This document shows positions 44,250 through 56,216 of a stretch of DNA of 64,000 bases, piece after piece. Positions within the stretch are counted from its first letter, which is position 1. The number at the start of each line of letters is the position of its first letter. Origin of the DNA: Gaeumannomyces sp. JS-464. Taxonomy: Eukaryota > Ascomycota > Sordariomycetes > Magnaporthales > Magnaporthaceae. The stretch spans positions 2,294,001 through 2,358,000 of the forward strand of contig NGZR01000001.1 in NCBI GenBank assembly GCA_002197995.1, read 5' to 3'. Position numbers and translations under genes: made by a program. The notes beneath the pieces are model-generated. The model saw only the letters and a list, made by a program, of their open reading frames with translations. It was not told where the DNA came from and did not search any database.

Positions 44250-45450
44250 AATCTTTAGTAAAATGTTCCGGCTCGCGATAATTAAAACAGCGGTTTTTTT
44301 TAATTAGCTTTTTTAAATCGGTTTAGCCGTGCTAACGCGCCGTCGCGGCCGCTTCCGATCGTCCGTTGTTCGAGTTTAAATTCGTTTTAAGCTTATTTAT
44401 ATTTAACGACTTTTTATTAGCCTTTTTTTAAGATTTACGTTTTTTATTAGCATTTTCCTGGAATTTCCACGTTTATTCCCAAAAGAAAAACAGCTTTTAG
44501 CAATTGCGAAAAAATCCTTTGAAAGATAAAGTTTTATCCTTATAATCGCGGGCTACCTTTTTTTGCAAAGCGGGCACGAGGCGGCGATATAAGTTTCGCT
44601 TTTAATCCGCGCGGGGCAAGCGGCATTCGCCGGTTAAACGTATAAATTTGTTTTTAAAAGCAAAAAACTCCTCGCCGAACTTTATTTAAAACTTATTAAA
44701 GTTAATTTAAACGCGCTTTTAGGCGTCGCCGTTATAATGGGTTTTTTAAAAATGGTTAAACAGCTTTTGGTACGTTTTTATTTGGTTAAAATGCTTTCCC
44801 GAAACGTAAAAGCGTAAAATGCGGGCGGTTTCGCCGGCAAATTTTAACTTAACGTAGGTAAATTTATCCACGTTTTCGGGGTAAAATTCTCCATTTATAT
44901 TTAGCTTATTTTTAATAGCTTTTAAGCAAATTTCGAAATTATTTTGGTTTTTTTTTTATTAGCGTAAAAAAAGGGGATTTTTAAAACGCGTTCAATTATT
45001 ATTCGATATAGTGTAATTCGACCTGCCCGATTTTCCAGATTAATAAGATTACAAGGTGTACTCGCGGTAATGCCGACCATTTTCGCCGCTTTCGCTTCCC
45101 GTCGATTAAGCCAGCTTAGCTTTTAAATTTTTAATTTTTTTATCGCGCTTTTAAGCTAAAAAATAAAAGTTTGTAACCGTTTCGCAGCACTTTTTAACGT
45201 TTTTAAAAGCCTTTTTAAGGCTTAGCTGTTAATTCGTCGTTTTTATTAAAACCATTAGTTAAAGTGTTCGCGTTAATAGCGGTAGTTCGTTCCGATCGAG
45301 CTTCGAGCACTTTTGCCCATTTGTGCAAGGTATTTATATTTTTATTAAAGCTTTTAGCCATTTCGTATAGCTTAACGGTTTGTCGAGCGCTAATTTCGAA
45401 CGTTAAAAACCGGAATTTAAATTCCTCGAACATTTTTTAAAAGCCTTCGT
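44250..45450 (-). pseudogene. gypsy gag remnant
   Basis: Decayed gag text: FTYVKLKFAGETARILRFYV, GKHFNQIKTYQKLFNHF, FAFKNKFIRLTGECRLPRAD and RRLVPALQKKV. A CCHC zinc knuckle appears as CFNYREPEHFTKDC near 44260-44305, with the second Cys changed to Tyr (TGT to TAT), a G-to-A change consistent with RIP. The longest remaining open piece (45433-45215) is its upstream coiled-coil-like part. Confidence 0.7.
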
Positions 45451-46028
45451 CTATTATTTGGTCGAAGCTTTCGCGCGTTATCGGGCCGTTAAAATCGGGC
45501 TAACGCGTTTTAACGCTTTCGGTAATAGCGATATAATGCAAAACGGGTCCGTTTTTATTGCTTAACTTCGACGCCAGCTTTTCGATGCCTGTTTTAAAGT
45601 TATCGGTTTAATCCTTAGTAATGCTAGTATAACGGGCAGCCTTATAGTTTTTATTAGTAATATGGTTTTTAAATTTAGCATAGTTGTTTTCGACGTGCTT
45701 TATTTCCAGCTCGGTGCTTTTTTTAAGCGTTATTATTTCGGTAGTCGTTTCGAAGTCGCGTAAATGTTTAACCTTTTTTCCAAAAGTCGATCGGCGGCCG
45801 CCACTTTTCCAAAAGGCTTTGTAAAAGTCGCGGCGGTTAAAGCGTACTTGTCGTACCGCTTTTAGGCGTTACACTTCCCGCTTTTCGGCAGTTTGTAGCA
45901 TTTTGATCTTTTCGGGCGTCCACCTAGCTTTTTAGCTAACAAGTAACGCAATTAATTGTAATTTAAAAATATTAATTAATAGCTTTTTTAAGCTGGAAAA
46001 AAAGTAAAAAGTAAAGTAACTTTTAAAT

Positions 46029-46224
46029 TGTTAAAAATTACTTTTACAAAAGAGATAAAACTGCGATAAAGCAAAGGTTAATTTAACTATTTAAAAGTGA
46101 AAAATATAAAAAAGGGATTAATGCGTTACACCGGAGCTTTCGTGCAAGGTTTTCACTTAAGCGGCTAAGCACGGGCCTTATAACTACCGTGGTTTAGCAA
46201 CTTTTTAAACGCCACGCTACCATA
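46029..46224 (-). repeat. 5' LTR of G1
   Basis: 196 bp, aligns end to end with the 3' LTR but carries more C/G to T/A changes (for example ending ACCATA instead of ACCACA). Confidence 0.85.
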
Positions 46225-46599
46225 ACGTAAACGAGCTAGCATAAATTGCGTTATTTTTAAAAACTATTTTAATATTAATTTAAACATTTTAAATATTTAC
46301 ATTTGTTTTAAGCAAAATATATCTACGGAAAATGCAAATTCCACTTATAATTAAAGTTTAAGCACGAATTTTTCCCACGAAAGTTAAAAAACGAGCTTAA
46401 AATTAAACCTCGTTTAACATTTCAATTACTACTGTAAAAATTAACTTAAATCGGCAAATTTACCGCAGTTTTTAAACCTAACGAACGGTATTCGATACTA
46501 TGCGTTATTAAAATGCTTAATTAAAAAAAGTGCGAAATTGCGAAATGCAAAAAACATATAATATAAAAAGCGAAAGCTTAGCATTAAAAGATTACGCGA

Positions 46600-49500
46600 G
46601 CGTACGTGCCGTTTAACCCGGATAAAAAACGAACGTACGGTACTCGTTTTTTTTATTAAGAAATTAAAAAAACTACCCGAGCGAAAAGCACGAAATGGAA
46701 AAAAAACCGATAAAAACCTTCGCGATAATAAAATCGAATTAATCGTATAACTTACTAATATTTCGGATAAAATATTAAAGGAAAAAGGTTAAAATAATAA
46801 TCGATTGCGAAGTATAAAACGATTACGTATCGTTATAAACGGTTAAACGGTATAAAATTCTTATAAAACGGAAATACTAACCGTATTAATTAAAAACGGT
46901 TAAAAAAATACCCGTCGTTTATAATAAAAAATAAATCGACTAAAAAACACGATTAATAACGTTACGTAACCAAAGCGGGGAAAACGTTATTATTATATTA
47001 AATAAATTAAATATAAAAAAACGTTATTTTCGAAATATTTTAATTTAAGAAAAATAATTTACGAATAAATTAAACTACTGGTTAAATTTAATAAAAAAAA
47101 GCCACGAGTAATTAAAACGGTTTACGAATTATAAATTTTAAACCGTAAATATAAAAAGCAACGAAAAAAGGTTATAACGGTAATAAAGCTTAATAATTTA
47201 TTTTTGCATTTAGCATTAATAAATATACGATTATTTAAAATGAAAAACTATTAAAACGACCCAATTAATATTAAAAAACAGCTTGTAAATATTTCGAAAA
47301 AATATTACAAATACGAAAAATTATTTCGGAAAAACTTAAAAACGATGCTTGCTAAATAAAAACCGTTTAACTTTAAAATTAAATTTAAACTAAATACATA
47401 GCTTAAATATTAAAAGTTGTACTAATTTAACTTTTGGCAGCAAAAAATGCAAAAAAAACAACTAAAGGAAAACTTATAAAAAGGATATATTAAACACTTC
47501 GATTTTTTAATAAAATACGGGATTTTATGGAAAAAAAATAAAACGAAGCGAATATGCATCAACTACCGTTTATTAAACGAGGTTATAATTAAAAATTAAT
47601 ATTTTTTACCTTTTATTAACAAATTGCGAAATAAGCTCGGTAAAGCTTAATATTTTACGGTTTTAAACTTACGAAAAACTTATAATTTAATATGGATTAA
47701 AAAAGGTTAAAAATGGTTTACAGCTTTTAAAATAAAGTTTAAATATTACGAATTTTTAGTAATAATTTTTAGTTTTACTAACGCACCGGCCACGTTTTAA
47801 AAGATAATTAACTACGTATTACGTAAATATTTTAACGTTTTCGCTTTCGCGTATTTAAACGATATTTTAATTTTTTTAAAAACGATGGAAAAATATAAAT
47901 AGCACGTATACAAAATGTTTTAAAAGCTGCTTAACGTAAAGTTTTTTATTAAACTAAAAAAATGCAAATAGCATAACGTGGTTTACAAACGAGTAACGCA
48001 TATAAGCAAATAACGTACTTACATTCGACCTTTGGTTAATCGACGCGCATGCCAACCTAATAACGCTAGGAATCCATTTAAACTACTCGGAATTATATAT
48101 ATCGGACGTTTTTGCTTTTTCTTAGCAAATACGCGTATTATGTCCGGTTTTACCGCAAATGCCACATCGCTAACGAATCGTTATCGCCCTTTTTTTTTAA
48201 CCTTTATAATCGCGCATTTTTTGCTATAATTACCTATTTAGCTTTTTTTGGTTTAAAACATCCCGTATTTTTTTAACAATATGTAACTCTTTTTATCGGA
48301 CACGTGTTTTTTTTAACCTTCCGGCGTTTACTTAATGCTTTGTTCGCTTTTCGTAGCTTGGAATTCTCTTTTTCCAAAAAAGCGACCCGATGTATAATAG
48401 CCTTAGCCCTTTTCGCAAACTGGTTAACAACCGCTAGCATAAATATCGAAAAGCTACTTTAGTAATTAAAAATCCGGGTTTTAATATGTTCGGATTGCAA
48501 AGTTACGTTTTTAGCTGTTTAAAGCGTTTTAAAAGTCCAAAGTTCGGCGTTGTTTAAAAGCTCCCTCGAAGGAGTTAAAGTTCGTAGTTTTACATCCAGC
48601 TTTTTTAAAACCGAATTTAAATCGAAAAAAGAAAAGCCAGCTTTTCGAAAGCCTTTTTAAATGTTTCTTTCGATTATAAAAGTAAAAAATGCCGTTTTAA
48701 ACGCCGAAAGGAATTCGATTTTAATTACGTGGTTAACGTATAATTTTATTAAGTTTTCCATTTATTAACTGTACGCTTTTTTTAACGGGCCGAAATACTT
48801 AACGTTAAACGGTTAAAAAAAATAAAACGAATGCGAAAGTATGCAAAGCGTAATAATGTTATATTTTTAGCAATAAAGCTCGAAATTTATCGAATAGTAA
48901 CTTTCGTAGCCGTTTAGCATTAATAAACGATAAGACCTTTTTTACGGGTTGCAATGTGCTTATCGAAATGCTAAATTCATTTTAAACCGAGCTCGTTCGT
49001 AGTTTACCCGTTAGCATTCGTTAAAATAACCTAATCGCGTAAAAAGTCGGTTTTCGAATACTAATTAGCCAAATGGTACTGCTTTTTTAACGATAATAAA
49101 AAAAATCGCTTAGCCGCAATAGTTAACCTTTTAAATAATTATAGCTTATTCCCGGTTGCTAAGCTGAACCAGCTTTGCTTTACTACGGCTTTTTAACGTT
49201 ATAATAATTATAACGGCGGCGATTATGCTTATAAAAAAAGCCGGTTTTGTTAAAATTGTAAATATTATTATCTAAAATGCTATATTTAATTATAATGTTT
49301 TATATAAGGTTAAACCACGTAAAAACGAGCTTAGGATTTTCGCATTTGGCTTTTTGGTAATCGTACTTTCGAATTTAACGCGTACCGAGCTTTACGCGGC
49401 GTTTAACAAAGTTCGCGACTTAATTTTTGCCGACGGCGCTCGCGTCGCGTTCAGCGAGCAATCGGTTAGCTATATTTTTAACACTAAAAAGCCGGGAGGG

Positions 49501-50994
49501 AATGCTTGCGTATTTAGTTTAAATATGTATTTAATAAGCGCCTTTTTTTCGGATTTCGTTAATTTCCGTAATTTGGGCATAATGTCGCGTCGAGCAAGTT
49601 GGTTAACGCGTTGGCGACGTAGCGTAGTTTTAAAAACCTCGTAAATTTTGGCTGCTAAATGCATATTTAATTGCGGATTAAATTAAATTGTTTATATAGC
49701 AAAAACAATTTTAACGTCGTCGAATGTCGATGCTATTTGTGGTTGTTAAGTAATTAAAGTTGGAAGTGGGAAACGTAAATCGCGATAAAAAACGCGTTAC
49801 TCGCTTATGTGCGTTACTCGTTTGTAAACCACGTTATATAAAAAGTCGCTTTTTTAAAGTTTATAATTACATTTAAATAAATTTGCATAAACTTTAAAAA
49901 ACTTAAAAAACTTAAAAAGTGGCTTATATTTAAAAACGTTACGAATGTACGAAGGTTTTTTAAGATTTTTAAACTTTTACAAATGGTTTATTCGTAATTA
50001 TAGCAAAATCGCCATTTTATTTACGAACTTTACTAAAAATAACTATTAATTCCATTAAGGAAAATAAAAATAAAAAGCTTTTAAATAATTACGAAACGCC
50101 GTAATAAGCGAACCAGTGTTAGCACTTTTAAACTTAAAACTTAACACATTTTACTATTAGCAAAAACTTAAATAAGCGATAAATTCGCTAAAACGAATTT
50201 TTGCAAAATTACGACATTTGGATCGAATACCGGAAAAAGTCGAAAAACGGCCGGGCGAATGCTTTAAGCCGACGATTAAACCATTAAATCGCTATATTTA
50301 AAAAAACACAAGTAATTTTAGCAAAAAAATTAAACGGATTTTTAATCCCGGTATAAAAAATACTTGTTAAAACGGTTCGGTAAAGAAAAGTTTAAACTTT
50401 AAAAAGAATTTAACAAATTTATAACTAGCTAGCACACGGCTACCAAAACGTAATTAAAACGTAAAAACGGTTGCGATAATATTACGAATTTGCAAAAATT
50501 TAAACCGAAATACAAAATGTAATAAAAGATTGCAAAAACTGCGTTAAAAATAAAGCTAATAAGCATAAGCTTTATAAGCTTTTATAGCTTTTACCGGCGT
50601 TTAGCGAAGCGTGGTAGGAAATTACTATAAATTTTATTATTAAACTTTTTTAATTTAAAACCCCGATAATTAAAGTAAAGTATAATAATGTATTAGTAAT
50701 ACTAAATAAGTTTACTAAATACGCTTTATTTTTACCGTATAAAAAGCAATAACGTTACCGAGCTAGCGTACGTTTTTATTAAACACGTAATAGCGGAATA
50801 CGGCACGTTAAACCGTTTAATTACGGATAAAAATAAACTATTTATAAGCAAGTTTTAAAAAAGGTTTACGATTTTGCTAAAAGTTAAATATTTTTTATTT
50901 ACAGCTTACTATTTATAAATAAATAAAACGAACGAATTAAACTATATAATAGTATTTACGTTATTACGTTAATTATAAATAAAATAATTAAGTA
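46600..50994 (+). mobile_element. second gypsy pol remnant (G3), + strand, split by a pogo element
   Basis: Before the pogo insertion: YRLLNEV, TAFKIKFKYYEFLV, FTNAPATF and AYLNDILIFLKTMEKYK (about 47540-47900), a reverse transcriptase whose YLDD is now YLND. After the insertion the palm/connection part resumes as NGLFVIIAKSPFYLRTLLKI (about 49980-50050), then integrase text ending ITDKNKLFISKF-KRFTILL (about 50820-50880). It stops at the second pogo element. No LTRs are identified for this copy, and its frames are destroyed by stops. Confidence 0.7.
47976..49834 (-). mobile_element. pogo/Fot1-like transposon, copy 1, RIP-degraded
   Basis: 1,859 bp. TIRs start ACGTGGTTTACAAACGAGTA and agree over about 43 bp (47976-48018 and 49792-49834), with TA on both sides (47974-47975, 49835-49836). 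The insertion interrupts the G3 reverse-transcriptase region. The transposase on the minus strand starts at about 49664 with MHLAAKIYEVFKTTLRRQRV and LRKLTKSEKKALIKYIFKLN, the CENP-B-type helix-turn-helix of fungal pogo transposases; later text matches the NW-RF-KRRPEL-TRF-RKYDYQRA block. Stops occur throughout. Confidence 0.85.
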
Positions 50995-50996
50995 TA

Positions 50997-52856
50997 ACAT
51001 AATTTAACTTTTTATGCTATAAACCCGAATGTGCTATACGCGTACCCGACCTTTAAATATTTAACGTTAATTTTAACTTATTAACGCTAAAAATTCATTT
51101 AAACTATTTAAAACTATATATATCGAACATTTTTACTTTTTTTTAATAAATGCGCGCGTTATATCCAGTTTTACCGCAAATGCTATATCGCCGACGAATT
51201 ATCATCGCCCTTTTTTTTTAACCTTTTTAATTGCGCATTTTTTACTAATTACCCATTTAACTTTTACTAGTTTAAAACATTTCGTATTTTTTTAATAATA
51301 TGTAACCCTTTTTATTAAACACGTGTTTTTTTGGCCTTCTAGCGTTTGCTTAATACTTCGTTCGCTTTTACGTAGCGAAGTAATTTCGGCTTTAAAAAAA
51401 GCTATTTAATGCATTATTAAATTCGTTTTTTTTGTAAACTGGTTTATAACCGTTAATATAAATAACGAAAAGCTGCTTTAGTAATTGGAAATCCGAGTTT
51501 TAATATATTCGAATTGCGAAATTGCGTTTTTAATTATTTAAAGCGTTTTAAAAGTTTAAAGTTCCGCGTCGTTTAAAAGCTTTTTTAAAAAAGTTAAAAT
51601 TCGTAATTTTATATTTAGCTTTTCCAAAATTAAATCCAAATTAAAAAAAGCAAAACTAGCTTTTCGAAAACTTTTTTAAATATTTATTTCGGTTATAAAA
51701 TTAAAAAATGCCGTTTTAAACGCCGAAAAAATTCGATTTTAATTACGTAATTAACGTATAACCTTATTAGGTTTTCGATTTTTTAACCGTACGCCTTTTT
51801 TAACGAGCCGAAACATTTAACGTTAAATGGTTAAAAAAAAGTAAAACGAATGCGAAGGTATGCAAAGCGTAATAATGTTATATTTTTAATAATAAAACTC
51901 GAAATCCGTTAAATAGCAACTTTTATAACCGTTTAACATTAATAAACGATAAATGCTTTTTATACGCGATATAATATGCTTATCGAAATGTTAAATCCAT
52001 TTTAAACCGAGCTCGTTCGTAATTCACCCGTTAACATTCGTTAAAATAACTTAATCGCGTAAAAAGCCGGTTTTTAAATACTAATTGGCTAAATGGTATT
52101 ACTTTTTAACGATAATAAAAAAAAGGATTGCTTAACCGTAATAATTAACCTTTTAAATAATTATAGCTCATTTCCGGTTGTTAAATTAAATTAGCTTTGC
52201 TTTATTACAGCTTTTTAATATTATAATAATTATAACGGCGGTAATTATGCTTATAAAAAAGGCGGTTTTATCGAAATTATAAATATCGTTATTTAAAATG
52301 CTATATTTAGCTATAATATTCCGCATAAAGTTAAATTAAGTAAAAATAAGTTTAAGATTTTCGCATTTGGCCTTTTGGTAATCGTACTTTCGAATTTAAC
52401 GCGTACTAAGCTTTAAGCGGCGTTTAACGAAGTTCGCGATTTAATTGGTCCTAATAATACCCGTGTCGCGTTCGGTAAGTAATTAGTTAGCTATATTTTT
52501 AACATTAAAAGGCTAAAAAGGGAATGCGCGAAAATCCAGCTTTAATATGTATTTAACAAGTGCTTTTTTTTCGAAATCCGTTAATTTCCGATTTTTAAAC
52601 ACCTAATCGCGTTAAGCAGTTCGGCCGCGCTTTCGCTAAGCGAAAGTGGAAAAGTTAACGTCGTAAATCTTAACGGCGCCCCGAATACCTAATTGTAAAT
52701 TCGATGCGATCGTGTAAAAGGTTAAAACAATTTTCCGTTCGTCGCTTTTATTTGCTATTGTTTATTGTAAAGCTATTAGCGGATAAAGTTAAATTAACGT
52801 ATAAACGCGTTAATTATAACACATTCGGGTTTGTAATATAAAAAGGTAAATTACGT
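50997..52856 (-). mobile_element. pogo/Fot1-like transposon, copy 2, RIP-degraded
   Basis: 1,860 bp, aligned along its interior with copy 1 (for example TTTCGAATTTAACGCGTACT at 52389-52408). TIRs start ACATAATTTAAC / ACGTAATTTACC and share AAACCCGAATGTG about 30 bp in; TA flanks both ends. The outer TIR differs from copy 1 after the first ~12 bp, so the two belong to sister subfamilies. Same orientation as copy 1, 1.16 kb apart. Confidence 0.8.
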
Positions 52857-53199
52857 TATAACATATAGCTTATTGTAATAATACGTTTAATTAAACGCTA
52901 TTTTAAAGTATAGCTTTTTTGTATTAAGCTTTTTTGCGTTTATTAAAAGTTCGCTATTTGGCAATTATTATTTTGCTAAAAGCAATTTGCTTTAATGTGG
53001 CCGGTTTAGCTATATTTAAAACATTTCCCGTTTTTCGAGTTTTATTTTAGTTTTTTTTTACGACTTTTATTACTAATAAACGGCTCCCGTATTAAAGTTT
53101 ATAAAGTTTAAATGCGTTTTATAAGTTATAATAGGTTATTATTTAGCCTTTTTTTAATTAGCTTTATTATTTTATGTTATATTTTTAAAACTATATCCT

Positions 53200-53920
53200 T
53201 TTTTTATTATCGTTTATATAATTTATCGTTAATACGAACCGCGTTTTAAACGTAATTCGTAAAAAGTTCCGAGCGATTTTATTTCGCGATTTTATTTTTT
53301 ACGTTTTCGCGCAATCCGTTATAAAAGTACAATATTAACGTAGCGTTACTTTAGTTAAGTTTAGTACTAATCCGTTAAAAGTTCGCTACGTATTTAATTA
53401 TAATTTTTCGCTATTTAAAAGCTAGCAAATCTTTTTCGGCGATTCGGGTTTTATCAACTATTTCGAATACTTTTTTAACTTTTTTTTCGAAAGTTTTGAA
53501 ATTAGCGAAAATGATTTTAATAACTTTTTAGCTATTTTTATACCTTTTAAAATAATCGCTTTAAATCGGTTAAAACCATTTTTTCATTTTGCCGTTTAAT
53601 TTGGTAATAGTATAAACGATTTTTTATTTTCGCTTACAAATTGCTATTTATAAAATTTAAAATAGCTTTTGCATTTAGTAAAAAACGTTTTAAATTTGCC
53701 GTCCTCCTTTTCGTAAAAATCCGGAAACGGGAATTTGTACGCTCGGATTGCGATAAGTGCTTTAAAAAATACCAACTTCGTAGTAAGTTATTTTACCTTA
53801 GCTTAGCTTTTAGCGATTTCGTTCGCTATAAGTTTAAAAAGGCTAACCGTATTAACGGTTTCGTTAAAGTCGTATTTAACACCGTTAAAAGTTAAAACCG
53901 TGGTTTTTTCCTTTTAAGCT
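53200..53920 (-). pseudogene. gag remnant of another gypsy family, copy i
   Basis: The minus strand reads ISTKLN-SNATLILYFYNGL, RENVKNKIAK-NRSELFTNY and AVRINDKLYKR, the core of a retrotransposon gag domain (FYxGLRxxVKxEL ... RIDxRLYxRR). Stops and shifts throughout. The open + frame at 53641-53895 is its antisense shadow. Confidence 0.6.
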
Positions 53921-54227
53921 TTTTACTATTGCTTATTATAACTGCATTATTTTTTTTAACGAGGTATTAAATAGGATTAATTAAAATGTTATAATTAAAG
54001 GTTTACTTTTAAAGTAAAGCATTTTAAAGGCGGAAAAGAAAATATCGCTAATGTTAGTAAATAAAAAACACGTGATTTTTAAAAAGACAATTTAATTGCT
54101 TATTTTAAAAAATGCTTAAAAGCTAACTTAAGTTAATTAATGCTAAAGTTTTAGTTAAAACTATTAAAGTTAATAAGAAATTCATTTTTATATATATATA
54201 TTGTTTTTCCTAATAATCTTTTTAAAT

Positions 54228-54436
54228 TTATAGCTTTGTTATAAATTTACATATCCTGTTTAAATTTATTATTTTATTATAAATCCACAAATTTTGCTTA
54301 AATTTGTTGCTTTGTTATAAATCCACAAATCCCGTTTAAACCACGTAACTTTACGTGTTTTGCTATAAAGCGAGGGCGCCATTTGGGGCCCTTTCCCGTC
54401 TTGTTATTTTAGGGTTTGCATGCTGGTCGTAACAAG
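54228..54436 (-). repeat. LTR-like end with ~37-bp tandem repeats, copy i
   Basis: Three units of the type AAATTTGTTGCTTTGTTATA+AATCCACAAATCC (54228-54340), then a short GC-rich island (GGGCGCCATTTGGGGCCC) and an end that reads TGTTACGACCAGCATGC on the minus strand. It lies just upstream of gag copy i and is probably its 5' LTR. Confidence 0.4.
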
Positions 54437-54899
54437 GTTTAATTGTTTGCTTTAAAAAAGTGCTTTTATTATTCGATTAACTCGTGTGTAACGCGTTACT
54501 AAGTAGTAAAATTTAATCCTTTTGCTTTTAAACTTTTCCGTTTAACCTAATCGCTTTAAAAAAAAGTATTAAACGGTTAAACTTTTTATTTTACTTATTT
54601 GTATTCTTTTCTTTTAGCAATATTAATTAGTATTAGTAAAAGTGGTATTTTTATAAGCACGGAAATTTCCAAAAGGAAAAAACAAAAGATTTATAAATTT
54701 AAAACTGGTGTTTATTATAATGCATATTTTAAAAGGAATTTAATTATAAAAAAAGGATCGTAAAATTCCTTTTTATAACCTCGTAAAAGCGCACGGTTTA
54801 TAAACCTGCTGCTTTACAAAACGTGGGGTTTTCTTTTAATGCACGCGTTAATTACGTAAATTAACACTTTGCTTTATACCACCGGTTTTAATTGTTATC

Positions 54900-55650
54900 C
54901 TTTTTTTAACTTACGTTTATACAATTTATCGCTAATTTTAACTGTTATTATAACGCATTTAATAAAAGTATCCGTTCGTTCGACTTTAACGACCTCGTTT
55001 TTCACATCGTTTCGCAAACCGTTGTAAAAATGGGTGATTTTAGTTTGTTCGGCCTAGTCGAGTTTATTAACGAGTTGTTAAAACTTCGAAACATAAGTTA
55101 ACGCCGTTCACTTTTGCCAAAGCTAAAATAGCTTTTTTCGGCTATTTGTTTTTCGTCGATTTGTTCGAACATTTTAGCGATTTTCTTTTTAAACTAGTCG
55201 AAATTTGCAAATACGATTTTCGTATTTTCCTTAAACGCGTTATACGTTTTTAAATAATTTGCTTAAATAAACTCGAACCAGTTTTTAATTTTGCCGTTAA
55301 AACGGGTAGCGGTATAAACAACTTTTTGTTTTTTTCGTTCCAAATAAACTTAGTAAAATAGGAAATACTTTTAGCATTCGGTAAAAAAAATTCTTAGCTT
55401 TTTGTTTTTACTATCGTATTTATTAAACGTAAAGAATTTATACGTAAGCACCGTAGGTTTCAGCTATTTGTTTTTATTTGTTTTAAATTCCTCGGTTATA
55501 ATTTTAAACAAGCTAAAAGCATTAGCGGCGGTGTACGTTACCCCGTTGTATTTAAAGCTAAAAGGTGGTATCGCCGTGCTAGTTTTTAAAATCGCTATAA
55601 TCGTACTATTCGTACTTTTAATAAATGCTAAACAGGATTAGTTAAAATGT
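54900..55650 (-). pseudogene. gag remnant of the same gypsy family, copy ii
   Basis: The minus strand reads HFYNGLRNDVKNEVVKVERT, then DTFIKCVIITVKISDKLYKR, the same gag core as copy i and better preserved. The leader between gag and the tandem repeats is also shared by both copies, so about 1.5 kb is present twice in tandem. The 79-codon + frame at 55402-55641 is antisense to this gag. Confidence 0.6.
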
Positions 55651-55879
55651 TACATTTAAGCTTTTACTTTTAAAATAAGGCTGTTTAAAAAAGGTGTTTT
55701 AAACAGTACGTTTTTTTAAAAAATTTGGTAAATTTAATAATAATAGTTTAAATTGCTTGCCTAAAAAGGTGCTTTAAAATTAACTTATATTAACTAATGT
55801 TGAAGTTTTAGCTAAAGCTATTTAAAACAGGTAAGGAATTTATGTTTTATATACCTATTTTTTTGCTTTCGTTTTTCGT

Positions 55880-56010
55880 TTAAATTTGTAACTTTATCTC
55901 GAGTTTTTATTAATTTACAAATCCTTTTTAAATTCGTTGCTTTATCCCGAATTTTTACAAATCCACAAATCCTTTTTAAATTTATCGCTTTATCCCGAGT
56001 TTTTACAAAT
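55880..56010 (-). repeat. tandem-repeat part of LTR-like copy ii, cut by G2
   Basis: Units of the type AAATTCGTTGCTTTATCCCG+AATTTTTACAAATCC, parallel to 54228-54340; interrupted at 56011 by the next LTR. Confidence 0.45.
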
Positions 56011-56206
56011 TGTAGTGGCGTGGCGCCTTGGGAGTCGCTAAGCCACGATGGCTAAAGGCCCGTGCCTGGCCGCCCGGGTGAAAACCCTGCGCGAGGGCTC
56101 CGGTGCAACGCACCAATCCCTCCTTGTATTCCTCACTTTTAAATAGCCATATTAACCTCGTGCCTACTGCAGCCTTGCCTGCCTTTACCGTAGTCGATCC
56201 CTAACA
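56011..56206 (+). repeat. 5' LTR of G2, least mutated family member
   Basis: 196 bp, TGTAGTGGCGTGGCGCC to GATCCCTAACA. It contains ACTTTTAAAT at about 56138-56147, the complement of the adjoining primer site. Confidence 0.85.
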
Positions 56207-56216
56207 ATTTAAAAGT
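56207..56216 (+). promoter_or_regulatory. self-complementary primer-binding site
   Basis: ATTTAAAAGT directly after the LTR is the exact reverse complement of ACTTTTAAAT inside the LTR. The same arrangement is seen, mutated, at the G1 5' LTR. No tRNA-like TGG start is present. Confidence 0.65.

Larger units (their letters stand above)
39481..46224 (-). mobile_element. full-length chromodomain Ty3/gypsy retrotransposon (G1), RIP-degraded
   Basis: 6.74 kb between two 196-bp LTRs (39481-39676 and 46029-46224), coding strand minus. Order from the 5' side: LTR, self-complementary primer site, gag, pol with reverse transcriptase, integrase and chromodomain, polypurine tract (GGAGGGGGGTAA on the minus strand at 39677-39690), LTR. 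Frames are full of TAA/TAG stops and G-to-A / C-to-T changes. Flanks differ (GCCAA vs ACGTA), so there is no target duplication. Confidence 0.85.

Noticed and set aside
54400..54440. A 33-bp TG..CA segment as a complete miniature LTR
   Set aside because: Too short and unflanked; better read as the end of the longer tandem-repeat LTR-like sequence.
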